Origin: Meconema thalassinum
Lineage: Eukaryota; Arthropoda; Insecta; Orthoptera; Tettigoniidae
Length of the DNA: 64,000 nucleotides
Assembly: GCA_946902985.2 (NCBI GenBank)
Contig: OX336396.1
Location: forward strand, 234,562,297 to 234,626,296
Reading direction: 5' to 3'
A program made the position numbers and the translations under genes. Under the pieces are notes generated by a model. It did no database searches. It had not been told where the DNA came from and was given only the letters and a program-made list of their open reading frames with translations. Below, piece after piece: positions 47,036 to 58,116 of this stretch (position 1 is the stretch's first letter; every line of letters begins with the position of its first letter).

Positions 47036-47395
47036 ACCACCTCGTGGTGTAGCGGCTAGTGTTTTGGGTTCGATTCCAGTCTTTGCCCAGGGCTGGAAAG
47101 GGGTGCACTCAGCCTCGAGAAACAAAACGGAGAAGAGAAGGGTTTGATTTACAACTCAGCCACCCCGGAAGTGGATTTCCGTGGTTTCTCCATTTCTACT
47201 CCAGGCGAATGCTACAATGGTTCATAACTAAAGGCCATGGCTGACTACGTTCATTATTATTTCTCCAGTTTACAAATACACACACAAGTAGAGAGATCAC
47301 AATAACAAAAGTTATCACACAAATTCCACATCAACACATAACTTACATCAGGTACGATGTCACAGCCCCTAAAATAAGCAACAACAACAACTGTA
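47036..47395 (+). mobile_element. SINE family 1, nearly complete
   Basis: Head ACCTCGTGGTGTAGCGGCTAG with B box GGGTTCGATTCC (47066-47077), an internal deletion between the A and B boxes relative to 611-950, body CACTCAGCCTCGAG and GGATTTCCGTGGTTTCTCC, and tail CAGCCCCTAAAATAAGCAAC followed by AACAACAAC. Confidence 0.8.
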
Positions 47396-47460
47396 TCGGG
47401 GTGTATGTTAAATTTTAGTCTGATAATCCGTGTTGTCTGAAGTAGTGTCCGTTTACAATT

Positions 47461-48118
47461 TTGAAAGGAAGGAAGGATGGAAAGAAGGAAGGAAGGATGG
47501 AAAGAAGGAAGGAAGGATGGAAGGAAGGAGGGAGGGAAGGAAGGAAGGATGGAAGGAGGGAGGGAAGGAAAGAAGGAGGGAAGGAAGGAGGGAAGGAAGG
47601 AAGGATGGAAGGAGGGAGGGAAGGAGGGAAGGAAGGAATGAAGGAAGGAGGGACGTCAGGAAAGAGGGAAGGAAGGAAGGAAGGAGGGAAGGAAGGAAAG
47701 ACGGAAGGATGGAAGGAGGGAGGGAAGGAAAGAAGGAAGGAAGGACGGAAGGAGGGAGGGAAGGAAGGACGAAAGGAAGGACGGAGGGAAGGAAGGAAGG
47801 AGGGAAGGAAGGAAGGAGGGAAGGAGGGAGGGAGGGAAGGACAGAAGGAGGGACGGAAGGAAGGAGGGAGGGAGGGAGGGAGGGAAGGAAGGAAGGAGGG
47901 AAGTAAGGATGGAGGGACGTCAGGAAGGAGGGAAGGAAGGAAGGAGGGACGTCAGGAAGGAGGGAAGGAAGGAGGGAAGGAAGGAAGGAGGGATGTCAGG
48001 AAGGAGGGAAGGAGGGAGGGAAGGAAGGAAGGAAGGAGGGAAGGAAGGAAGGAGGGAAGGAAGGAAGGAAGGAGGGAGGGAAGGCAAGAAGGAAGAAGTG
48101 AAGGAAGGAAGGAAGTTT
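47461..48118 (+). repeat. 650-bp (GGAAG/GGAGG)n polypurine array
   Basis: Almost pure purine on the plus strand, with mixed GGAA and GGAGG units and recurring interruptions GGGACGTCAGGAA (47651, 47914, 47948 and variant at 47991). Frames through it are long (up to 225 codons, Lys/Glu/Gly/Arg) only because of the repeat and are not genes. Confidence 0.95.
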
Positions 48119-48150
48119 ATATTTTTCGTGACCATTAATCCTGAGATTTA

Positions 48151-48840
48151 GAGCCTTGCGCGGATAAACAAAACGATATCCGCATCCGTCCCGCATCCTC
48201 ACGACTGTTAATCGCATCCGCCCCGCATCCGTCCGACTTTCATCCGCATCCGCCCCACATCCGCAAGACTTTTATTCGCATCCGTACTTTTGTTATCCGA
48301 ATCCGCTGGCATCGCAATACTATTTTGAATTTATTACATTAAGCATTAAAGCAACACATTTGGACATTTCAGGAGGAATTCGTTCCCCTAGGCTGTGAAT
48401 CGCAAGACAATATTCAGTGAGGTTTGTCCCTCTGAGTAGCGGCAAGTGAAATAGCGGGTGGCTAATTATAGCACTTACTTAGTCTTCGTCTGATATACCC
48501 ACGCAGGTATAAAGGACTTCTTCTTTTGGCAAAAATCAACACTAATTGAGGGTATTTCCATAACTGTCTTCTCTCACTTCTCTATTCTCATACAATCCAA
48601 GCGAAAGCAAATAGGGAAATAACAAGTAACGTGGAAGACGCGCATCTATGCAAAAACTAAAATTATTTAAAAAGAATCCAGTTCTACATTGTATTCTAAA
48701 AACTATCCGCAAATTTACTCTATACATTGTCCGCAGCTTATCCACTAACCCCACTGCCATGCAAACTATATCCGCACGGCGAAAAATTTTGCTGATATCC
48801 GCGGGTTTATGCATGGATATCCGCATCCGCGCAGGGCCTA
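48151..48840 (+). mobile_element. ATCCGC-rich TIR element, copy 1
   Basis: The left end GCCTTGCGCGGAT and the right end ATCCGCGCAGGGC are inverted. Subterminal ATCCGCATCCGC repeats occur at 48170-48305 and 48815-48832. This arrangement resembles hAT-type elements, but I found no convincing 8-bp duplication. No transposase frame. Confidence 0.5.
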
Positions 48841-48867
48841 ATTATGAGCCACGGGACCTCCTTTTTA

Positions 48868-49090
48868 TGTGGAATCAGAACCACATCGAAAATCTCACAT
48901 GCATTGACCGGGAATCGATCCCCGTCCACCTTGGTGACTACTGCGCTACCACGCCTCCTCCCGTTTGCAATTCTGTTGAGTATCGGGAAAGAAGCGGCCA
49001 CGGCAGGAACAACCCCGGCATTTGCCTGGAGTAGAAGTGGGAAACCACGGAATACCACTTCCAGGCTGGCTGAGGGGGGACAGATCACTA
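48868..49090 (-). mobile_element. SINE remnants (families 9 and 3)
   Basis: 48868-48960 on the minus strand has A box GTGGTAGCGCAGTAG, B box GGGGATCGATTCCCGG and CATGTGAGATTTTCGA as in 1878-2040. 48970-49090 matches the GGTTTTCCGTGGTTTCCCAC region of family 3. Between 49091 and 49497 nothing recognised. Confidence 0.6.
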
Positions 49091-49810
49091 GGTGGTCCTT
49101 GAGACACGAGGGCGGCTTGGTCTCTGTATAAAGACTACTGGTGCACCATATGTAGCTTATTCTTTAACCTATCAACAAAGAAAGTAAGGTTATATCTCCT
49201 TATTTGAAGCATTCCCTTACTCTGTGTGTCATCCAAAATGTTTTATAGAACAACTTGGCGCAAACACGAGCGTTATAGTTGAGAAATGTATCCGGTCTGA
49301 TTACAAGGCTCGAATCACTGTCTCTGTCGCGCTGTTTATCATTTTCCAATGGCTATAAGTATGGTAACTGTCTCACCTACTGAGGCGAGTAAGACCATTC
49401 TTTCATTTATCGCCTAGTGTACTGTATGACGTATGACGTGTGTCATATGTATTAATGTACTGAAGCAGTTAAACGTTTTGTTTTGTTAAGAATTGCGCCT
49501 TATAGATAAACCCGCGGATGTACGCATAATTTTTCCTCATGCGGATATAGTTTGCATGGCTGTGCGGATAGCGGATAAGCAGTGGATAACGTTCGGAGTA
49601 AATTTGCTGATGGTTTTTAGAATACAATCCGAACCAGGGCCGGATTTAAGAGTATGCCGCCTATAGGCTAAAGTCCATTTGCCACCCCCTCTATAGTTCA
49701 TAGTTCAAAATACATTTGTTTTATACAACAAAAGGATAGAGTTCATTGGCATTTTCATCATTTTTAAGCATAATGTTCATTTAGTTTAGAGGGCTTGCAT
49801 AATAAATGTT

Positions 49811-50286
49811 TTTTTTTCGTTTACCCTCCAGGTTGGTGGAAACCACGGACTCAGCGAGGGAACTCACCACTACCGCCTCTACGTGCAGTGTCCTAGAGCT
49901 GGGAACATCGAATCGGAAGGGATGTGAGGTGGGATTGGCACCTTGCCCAGGGGGCCTCACCTGCAAAGCGAACAGGGGCCTCTTGAGGGAAGGTAAGGGA
50001 TGGTTAGGATGGATGGACAAGGAAGAGGGAAGGAGGCGGCCGTGGCCTTAAAGAAGATACCATCCCGGCATTTGCCCGAAGACGAAGTGGGAAACCACGG
50101 AAAACCACTTCGAGGATGGCTGAGGGGGAATCGAACCCCCTCTACTCATTTGGGCCACCCGAGGCTGAGTAGACCCCGTTCCAGTCCTCGTACCACTTTT
50201 CAAATTTCGTGGCAGAGCCGGGAATCGAACCCAGGACCTCCGGGTCGGCAGCTAAGCATGCTGACCGCTACGCTACAGAGGCGACT
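49811..50286 (-). mobile_element. SINE family 3, complete, dimeric head
   Basis: Read on the minus strand: A box GCCTCTGTAGCGTAGCGG, B box TGGGTTCGATTCCCGG (near 50220), and about 90 bases downstream a second B box GGGGTTCGATTCCCCC (near 50130). The tail end reads GAGGGTAAACGAAAA. Flanked by TAAATGTT at 49803-49810 and 50287-50294. Confidence 0.85.
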
Positions 50287-50820
50287 TAAATGTTATAATG
50301 AAATTAGTTATCTACTTGTTTTTTACTAACTTCTTTTACGATTCGTTAAAAAATGGAATGGGGTTCGAACTTAATTAATTAATTAATTTGTTCTTGGAGA
50401 TCAGTGATCACTGTTTTACACATATTTTTATATGTTAATGCTAATGACTATCTTATGCGTAATAGAAGAACTGTGTTCAATTTGAATTAAGTTGTCCTTC
50501 ACAGTGAAATGAAATTACACAAAATGTAGTTAATTACCGGTGAATTTGTTGAAAAGTATACAAACTTCTCTAAAACAACTCACCCCACGTAATCTTCGTG
50601 TTCAAATTTACATAGCTTTCTTACGAGATTTCTTAATGGCAAACTCGTTAATAATGTCCTCATATGAAAGTGCTTTTGTTGTATTTGCCTCAATACAAAA
50701 TAATGAAAGTGAGTTTAACCGTATTTCAGAAATACTAGTTCGCAGATAGTTCTTAACTCTTCCAAGGCAGCAAGAACTGTATAAGGTCTATATCATATTT
50801 TTAAGTAACTTTTATCCATA

Positions 50821-50916
50821 GTCGCCTCCGTAGCGTAGCGGTCAGCATGGTTAGCTGCCGCCCCGGAGGTCCTGGGTTCAATTCCCAGCTCTGCCACGAA
50901 ATTTGAAAAGTGGTAC
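50821..50916 (+). mobile_element. SINE family 3 (SINE-A), head part
   Basis: A box GCCTCCGTAGCGTAGCGG and B box GGGTTCAATTCCC, cut at GTAC (50913-50916) by the LTR element. The rest continues at 62088. The SINE's own 14-base duplication AACTTTTATCCATA is at 50807-50820 and 62499-62512. Confidence 0.9.
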
Positions 50917-53900
50917 TGCCCCCGTAAATTGAATTATATTGAGACCACGGTGGCTGTATTGGCATATATGAATAAAGTTATGGCTGTCATAGTTGTGACG
51001 TGTATATTCATGACGTAGGCACGGATGACGCAGACTTCATGCAAGTAGGCTGGATGAGCTGAGATTCTTCGTGACGTCATGATTTTGTTCGAGAAGGATC
51101 TGAGATTTACGACGCAGTCGCAGGGAAACAAGGAATTGTGCTAAGGAAGAAGTTACGCTATTGGAGGAGAGGCTCGAACCAATGAATGATAGTTTGGAGG
51201 GAAACGGAGATTACTGAAATTACCATATTTAATTACTTTTGGCATGCAGAATTGTGGAAAACTATTTTCAGTTATGGCATTGATTTGGAATTTTGAAGAA
51301 ATTAATAAAATTATGAGTTTTTGAAATTTGAAAATCCGTCAAGTATAGCCAAAGTTAGAACTTCTAGCAATGACGGAGGAACAAGCTATGGTAGGGATGG
51401 ATACGCCCCTTAAGAAGTTGATAAAAGGCCTTGCACAGCAGAGAGGAGGCTCTCATCTCTCATGTCTCATGTCTCATGTCTCAAGGCTCTCATGGCTCAT
51501 TTTTCTTATTCTCATATTGTCAGACTTCGAGTTATTCAGTGAAGCAAGTCGTCATTAGCACGTGTGGTAGAGCCCACAGCATCGAACAAGCACTGAGCGT
51601 GCAGCAGTACAATTTTACGGTTACTGAAACTAGGCGAAGTTGGAGCGCACACATAAACGAGTCTACAAGATTATCTATCAAGAGTTAGCTACTGCATTTA
51701 TGCTAATTCAATTGTGCATTACAATATTGAGGCGTGTAAGAAAGTTGAACATTTTCACTATTATACTTTGGAAGATATTCGCATTTTAAGACTGCAGACA
51801 AAAGTGATTTTCTCGACACCTGAGAAGCACTTTTATAATACCACATTCTACGCTAGGGCTGACACTTGTATTGCAACCGTGATACTGAAGATTACATTTG
51901 GTGATACAACGCTACATTCTACAATGGAACAATATAATCTGGCAGTACTTTCGACTATTATTATAACGGAAGTGAAGATGGAAGGCTAAAACTTTAATGC
52001 AATTGGGACATATATCAATGGAGTGAAATAGCAGCATGGAGCTTCGTTAATCGTCATTCTACAAAAGCGAGCATGTAGTGAACATCCAACTACACTCATG
52101 CATCGTAATCCATCGCTGAATTACATCAAATGGCAGTGGAAATATCTCCATACTCCACAATTATGAACATTTCTGCGGAAATAATTGCAATAAACTTCAT
52201 GGCGAATTTCTACCAGAACTTCAGGGAATTTTCAAGAGAGGCCAGGGTGGACCCGGCTCACAAAGAAGAGTTTTGCCAGAAGGATGTCTATCGTCTACAC
52301 GGAGCAGTGCAATTTCCGGAGGAGGAAGCAGTTCGATTCTCCGAGGGCGCAGGTTTCAGGTTCGAGGTCGGAGCACATCTTTACGGTGGTGAAATGGAAC
52401 CAACAGCAGTCTTCTTTGGAAATTTTCATCTAGAACTTCAATCAACAGATAAGGAAGTCGTGAACGTTTCTTGATTTATTTGAGCCATTTAGCGATATCT
52501 GAGCAACCATTTTTCCCATATTTTCTGTCCCATATATTTTGCCCCATATTCTTGCTTGATATCTCTGTTCACTTTGATGATTTATGCCTTTTTCTACGAT
52601 TTATTGAGACATTAGTATGTCATTGGCATATTTAAATAATTTTGGATCAGTTGAGACTGATATTATATATATTCTTTCAGTAATTTGCATATTTTTGTAG
52701 TCACGATTTGACTGTAAAGTTAACGATTTTCTTTGGCAAATTTGAATTCAGACAGCGTGTCACTTTATTAAAGTAATTATATTCAGTAAATTACTTTGAC
52801 CAATTTTCTGTCATCCTCAAGAAAGAAGAATGATTAAAAGATCTTAGAGCGTTAAAATCTTCTACGTTATCGACGATCTTGGAAATACTAGTCGTTTTAT
52901 GAACATGATTGCAACATAGACATTTATCGTCAATTCTGAAATACCATTGCATTATAGACAATTTTATGAAATATGAACTTTGAGTACGATTTATTGAGTA
53001 CACTATAGTAATGAACATTTGATAGGAGTTTTTCTCAATTCTAGATTGGAACAATAATGTTTGCATTCCACAGTCTAATTGTATTCTATTCGATTATTTA
53101 TGCAGTTTAGATGAACTTTGATTGAAGATAGTATTTTTATACTGCGATACTTTGATGATATTAATCTCAATTTTGATAGACCAGGGAGGCGTGTCTAATC
53201 GTATTTGCTATTAAATTTATTTGTGATTGGCAAATTTTTACTTCATATCGATTCATGAATGAAACCCACGAAGGTTAAATATAATAACAGTTTTTGATAC
53301 AATTGATGAATATAAGAATTTTTAAAGAGGAACTATGGATGTATAATCGTTAGTTCAGTGGACGTGTAAAAGTCGCTGATGAATAATGCCCTGTAATAAG
53401 TGAAGGAGGTTCCCACAGTAATATTGATGATGTTGATGAATTTGTAAGTGGAGGTTTTTTTGTATGTATTGTGGAGGATTTTGATGCCATATATAATGAG
53501 ATATATGATGAATTATGGGCCAATTTTGGTGCAATTTTGTGCGTTTTGAGCGAGGTATTTTTTTCGCTGAGTGTATTGTTCAGGTCCTTTGAAATTTATT
53601 CATGTGAAGTTACTGTTAAAATTAACAAGAGTGTTTAAATAATTTAAGATAACGATTTTGAATGGAGGTTACCGTCACAAATAATAATAATTATTAAATC
53701 TTATTAAACCTGAATCTAAAATTTAAATATAACTAACCTTCATTGGTCGATTATATCACCACGATTTAAGTAATTATCAACCGGATAAACGTGTGGTTTA
53801 ATGTATTTCTAATATAAATAATATAAATAATATAAATAATGTAAATATCTTTAATAATAATTTAAAACGAACGGGATTAATAGAGGCGTGTATACATTTT

Positions 53901-54866
53901 TCAATTGTCGTTTTACAATGTTATAAACAATTTAAAATGTTATAAATAATTAATGAACTTTTTGTTATAAACATTAAGCGTTTTCGTTATTATACTCTAA
54001 ACAACGCTAGTTCAACAATTGGAATATACAATTAAACAAGATTTGGGATTATTAGAGTAATCCATTGATATTTGAACGGAGCATTTAAAAGATTTGCGTG
54101 ATAATATTTGAGTTGAGATGTGAACATTTAAAGTGTTTTGAAAAGGAGCTAGGCTCTGAGGTAACTAGCATATGCTAACATTGGATGGACAGGTGCGTCC
54201 ATTTGACGATGCAAGCATGCGACATTGTGCAGGGTGTATCGCAGGTGGCCATATAACTGTATGATAGAGGCCAAGGTCATCTACATAGCAGCCTTGCGGT
54301 TATAAATAAAATGTGAAGTTCATAAACAAGGAAACAATTGCTATATGTCTCGTCCCAGCTCCCTTATCCATTCCAAAGTGCATTATTATTATTACGTTCT
54401 TTTGAGCTAGAGAAAGCTGAAATTTTGTATGTGAAGTCTACAAGTCCTACAGGAGGACATGGTTACATGGACAATGGCTTCTGATTGCCACGTATATTTT
54501 GTTGTTAAATTTTGTTAAATTATTTTCTTTATGTGAAATAAATTATTGTGCAGTTTAAATTTTCTTGTTCCGTTTTGGTTCATTTTGAATATCGTGGTGG
54601 AGGTTATTGTGAGGGCATACTATTAAGTGATCCAGTTGAAAACCCAGACCCGAGATTAAATTGAAAAGGTAAGTAAAAGGTAAGTATGAACCCCCGTATA
54701 TTTTTGTGTGTTCCACAATAATTTATTGTTAACGACTGTGCTCTAATCTCGATAGTATCTGTCAGTGCCATTTTCATTGATGTAGCTGTGCCGGTGCGAT
54801 TGATTATTGGCAATCCGATTGAGGGGGCGGATTTCTGACAGCCTACTATCCGGATTATCGGGGACA
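50917..54866 (+). repeat. 5' LTR (3950 bp)
   Basis: Starts TGCCCCCGTAAATTG, ends ATCGGGGACA. It holds a short TCTCATG tandem stretch (51453-51498) and a frame (52130-52474, 114 codons) whose later part (VDPAHKEEFCQKDVYRLHG, GAHLYGGEMEPTAVFFGNF) is kept in the other LTR at 59298-59675. I do not recognise that peptide and cannot say it is expressed. Candidate poly(A) signals AATAAA occur near 54306 and 54538. Confidence 0.9.
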
Positions 54867-55488
54867 GTAGGATTGGCACCGCAATTTCGTGGGGCTCGAC
54901 AAAACTGGATTACCAGGTTGAACGCCAGTAGGATTGGCACCGCAATTTCGTGGAGTGCTCGAATAACATTGGATTACCAAGTTATCGATGTCAATGGGAT
55001 TGTGAAGACTCAAATAAAGAGGTTGATTCTTTGTTAGATGTCTTGGCCAATTGTAGAATTTGAGAGTGTGATTATATAGGGATTAAATGTTGTGTTGTAT
55101 TAGGAAAATTACACTCAGAAAAGATCAGATCTTATACAACCTGAGAGAGGTTAAATAGGCTGGAAACTAAGAAAAATCGCCTATGATCTGGAGTCTTATT
55201 TTATTTGACCGGCGTATGACATGTTTAGTCATATTAAAGATAAAATTAAACTATTTGGATTGTAAATGTAAATTATTTGTGTTAGGATATTTTAAAATGA
55301 ACCAAAGAAATTTCAACATGTGCTTGAGTTTGTTGTCTACGAAAGGTAATTATAAGCTAATTATAAGTTAGATTTAAGACAGAAAATTGCTCAAACTTAT
55401 ATATGGTGAAAGATGTTGCTCAGATGTTGTTATCTTGCTCTGTTTGATGTATGTCCCTAACGCAGTCTATTATTGAAATATTATTGAG
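54867..55488 (+). promoter_or_regulatory. 5' leader with duplicated primer-binding-site-like sequence
   Basis: TAGGATTGGCACCGCAATTT appears twice, at 54869 and 54930, in a ~61-bp tandem duplication just inside the 5' LTR. TGGCACCGCAATTTCG begins with TGG, as expected for pairing with a tRNA CCA end, but I cannot name the tRNA. The remaining leader has short upstream frames and no motif. Confidence 0.5.
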
Positions 55489-57930
55489 ATGGCAGATGAG
55501 AGTATGAGAAAGATGTTGGAGGAGATGTCCAACAGAATGAAGCAGGTGATGTATGAGAATTCTAGTAATTTGTCTATTAGGCTGGATGAAAGTTTGAAAG
55601 CTAGCATGAATGAAAGTGTGAGGGAGATGGAAGCTAGGAATACTAGTCGAATGGAGGAGAATATGAAAGTTCTTCAGACCAGTTCTGCAAACTTGGAAAA
55701 TAATATGTCGCGTTTACAGACCAGTACCCAGGGAATCCAGAATGCCGTGAGTGACATTCACAAGGATGTCTCGGATGTTAAAGTAGATTTATCCAATGTC
55801 CGTAAAGATTTATCCAATGTCCATAAAGATGTCTCAGATGTTAAGACTGATGTTTCCAATGTACAGGGAAAGGTTGATTCAGTCCAGAAAAACCTTACTA
55901 TGTTGAATCTTGATGTTGCTAATGTCCGGGGTGATATTTCATGTGCTAGAGCAGAAGTAATCGTTGTTAGGAATGATGTTGCTACTGTACAAGACAAGGT
56001 AGAAGAAGTTCAAAAAGAGATTAGAAATGTTCGAACCGATGTGTCAAACGTTCAAGTAGACATAAATAATATTCATTCTGATGTAAATGAGATGCAAAGC
56101 GATATCAATAAGATACAAATAGAAGTTAATACAGTTTTTGTAGACATTGCCAAAGTTCAAACTGATGTTAATAAGGTTAGAGAAGAAATTGAAACTTCAA
56201 AAACGCTTTGTACTCGTAACATTAGTGCTTTAACAACTAGGTTGGTTGACGAGTCTGTTAGGACAACAGCTTCACTAGCTGGATTAAAATATGATGTAGA
56301 GGTCATGAGGACCCAAGTCTTAGATCATAATCGTTTACTTAAGGAAGACATTGAAGTAGATATTGCTGAAATGTTAACTGCAAATGTAACAGTTTGGAAA
56401 GATGAATGGAACAGGTCAAGTGGGGAACATGTCAATCAGATTCAGGAGCGAATTGAACGAAAACTTGCCAGTACACAAGTAGATATAAATAATGAGGTAG
56501 TTCAAATTAGAAAGGATTTGAATATAAGGATGGATTCGCTATCCGAAAAGCAGGTAGAGGATAGAACTCAAATTGGCCAGGACGTGCAAGCATTAAAAAC
56601 CGCGTTAGAGGAACAAATTCATAAGGTTGTCTCTGATGTCAATGAAACTACGAGCAAACTTCAGAATTTGAAACTAGGAGAAGCTAGCATGATGGAAATG
56701 TATAAAGAAGAGTTGATTAGGAAAGTCATCACGGAAATCACAGATAAGGATCCAGAAGGATTGACTTGTGAAGATAATAGAAATTACGTGAGAAGATGTA
56801 ACCTCGCTACAGAAGAGAGAGATATTAGTCCTGAGGAACGTATATTCAGATTCCGGGAAGAAGAAGAGGATAGGAATATTGAACCTGAATGGAAATATCG
56901 TGATAGTGGGAAGAATTACATGGATTCATATCCAAGAAATGTGACAGTCATCCGAAACTTTGAGGACAAGCCTCAGAAATTTAGTAATACAGATAGTCTA
57001 ACACCGATAGAGTATATCAGAAACCTGAAAGAGTATTTTATTGAAGCCCATATTCCTAGAGAAAGAGAAATGAGAATCGTAGAAAGATTTCTAGCTGGAG
57101 GACCCCTTGAGTGGTTCAGAGCATTTCGGTACACTTTTAGTAATTTCGATGAATTTGCAGAGGCACTGATAAAACGATTCTGGTCAATAGAAGCACAAAT
57201 TTCATTAAGAGCTCAGGTATACTCGAGGAAGTATTCGGGTACTCTTCCAACACGGTACGCTGATTTCTTCACGAGCCAGTTATCGCGCTTGAGATTCTTA
57301 CAACCCCCATTATCGACAGAGCAGTTGATAGATGCTATTTCTCGTATGCTGTCTGTGGAGGTAAGAAGACTTATCATATCGTCAAATATCAGGGATTTGA
57401 CCAGTATGGACGAACTATTGAGAAGGCTTGACTACACGAGTCCAATGCCAAATTTGGTTCAAAAAGGTCAGAGGCACGAATTCAAAGACATTAATACAGT
57501 CTACATGGATCAAGTTCAGCAAACATATAAGCCTGCTGAAGAGAAAACTGAAAATGTAGGTCCTCACAGGAACAATTATTTTCGCAACAACAGATCACAA
57601 GGTTACCGTCCATATCAGCAAAGACGAGGCTGGAATAACAATAGAGGGAACTATAATAACGGAAGAGGTAGATACTATAATAACAATGGGTACAATAGGA
57701 ACTACAACAGAAATAACCAGTACCAGAATCGGAATCAGAATTCTCAAGGTCAGGTTATGACACCGGACAAGTATCAAGAGAGAGAGAAAGAAAGTCAGCA
57801 GTATTTGAAGGAATTACGAGAGAAGGAAGCTGAAAACCAGAAGAAAAGACAGGATGTAGTGATCGATCCTGGTCCTTCTACAAGCCAGCAGAATTTGGAA
57901 AACAGGAATACAGGACAGAAGAGAAAGTAG
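55489..57930 (+). CDS. gag: Gag polyprotein of LTR retrotransposon (813 aa)
   Basis: Structural capsid protein that would package the element RNA into cytoplasmic particles. Residues 93-239 are 21 uninterrupted heptads (pattern D-V/I-x-x-V-x-x, e.g. DVSDVKV, DLSNVRK, DVSNVQG), a long coiled coil; weaker helical repeats continue to ~400. An acidic/charged linker covers ~420-475. Residues ~480-650 form a retrotransposon Gag/capsid-type domain (GGPLEWFRAFRYTFSNFDEF, ALIKRFWS, LPTRYADFFTSQLSRLRFL). Residues 693-755 are rich in Asn, Arg, Gly and Tyr (GYRPYQQRRGWNNNRG) and should bind RNA; no CCHC zinc knuckle is present. The C-terminus is charged and helical. The start ATG at 55489 has G at -3 and G at +4, a favourable context. 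The frame is intact, which suggests recent activity. There is no protease, RT or integrase. Confidence 0.9.
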   Translation: MADESMRKMLEEMSNRMKQVMYENSSNLSIRLDESLKASMNESVREMEARNTSRMEENMKVLQTSSANLENNMSRLQTSTQGIQNAVSDIHKDVSDVKVDLSNVRKDLSNVHKDVSDVKTDVSNVQGKVDSVQKNLTMLNLDVANVRGDISCARAEVIVVRNDVATVQDKVEEVQKEIRNVRTDVSNVQVDINNIHSDVNEMQSDINKIQIEVNTVFVDIAKVQTDVNKVREEIETSKTLCTRNISALTTRLVDESVRTTASLAGLKYDVEVMRTQVLDHNRLLKEDIEVDIAEMLTANVTVWKDEWNRSSGEHVNQIQERIERKLASTQVDINNEVVQIRKDLNIRMDSLSEKQVEDRTQIGQDVQALKTALEEQIHKVVSDVNETTSKLQNLKLGEASMMEMYKEELIRKVITEITDKDPEGLTCEDNRNYVRRCNLATEERDISPEERIFRFREEEEDRNIEPEWKYRDSGKNYMDSYPRNVTVIRNFEDKPQKFSNTDSLTPIEYIRNLKEYFIEAHIPREREMRIVERFLAGGPLEWFRAFRYTFSNFDEFAEALIKRFWSIEAQISLRAQVYSRKYSGTLPTRYADFFTSQLSRLRFLQPPLSTEQLIDAISRMLSVEVRRLIISSNIRDLTSMDELLRRLDYTSPMPNLVQKGQRHEFKDINTVYMDQVQQTYKPAEEKTENVGPHRNNYFRNNRSQGYRPYQQRRGWNNNRGNYNNGRGRYYNNNGYNRNYNRNNQYQNRNQNSQGQVMTPDKYQEREKESQQYLKELREKEAENQKKRQDVVIDPGPSTSQQNLENRNTGQKRK

Positions 57931-58116
57931 AGAGGAGAGAATGCATTAGCCACACACAACCCAGAGAAGAAGAGACTTATGATTAAGGAACATAGAGGAA
58001 ATATCATACAAGAGTAAGCCAATTATAATTCAATTTCGTGTTCAAGTGAATTCAGATATTTATAACAGAGTTTAAAAACAATTTGCAACTGTTTTTAAAA
58101 CGTGGTGAAGGGAGAA
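57931..58116 (+). promoter_or_regulatory. Gag 3' UTR and polypurine tract
   Basis: 186 bases between the gag stop and the 3' LTR. The last ten, GAAGGGAGAA, are all purine and abut the LTR, the usual primer site for plus-strand DNA synthesis. Confidence 0.75.

Noticed and set aside
47430..48217. Long frames (up to 225 codons) rich in Lys/Glu/Gly/Arg, and Pro/Ser/Leu frames on the other strand
   Set aside because: They are translations of the GGAA/GGAGG microsatellite, open in several frames at once, with no non-repeat domain.
50540..50749. 69-codon frame as an hAT transposase remnant
   Set aside because: No DDE, BED or hAT dimerisation motif; position inside the hAT element is suggestive only.
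55758..55997. Minus-strand frame opposite the Gag coiled coil
   Set aside because: Shadow of the heptad-repeat DNA on the other strand.
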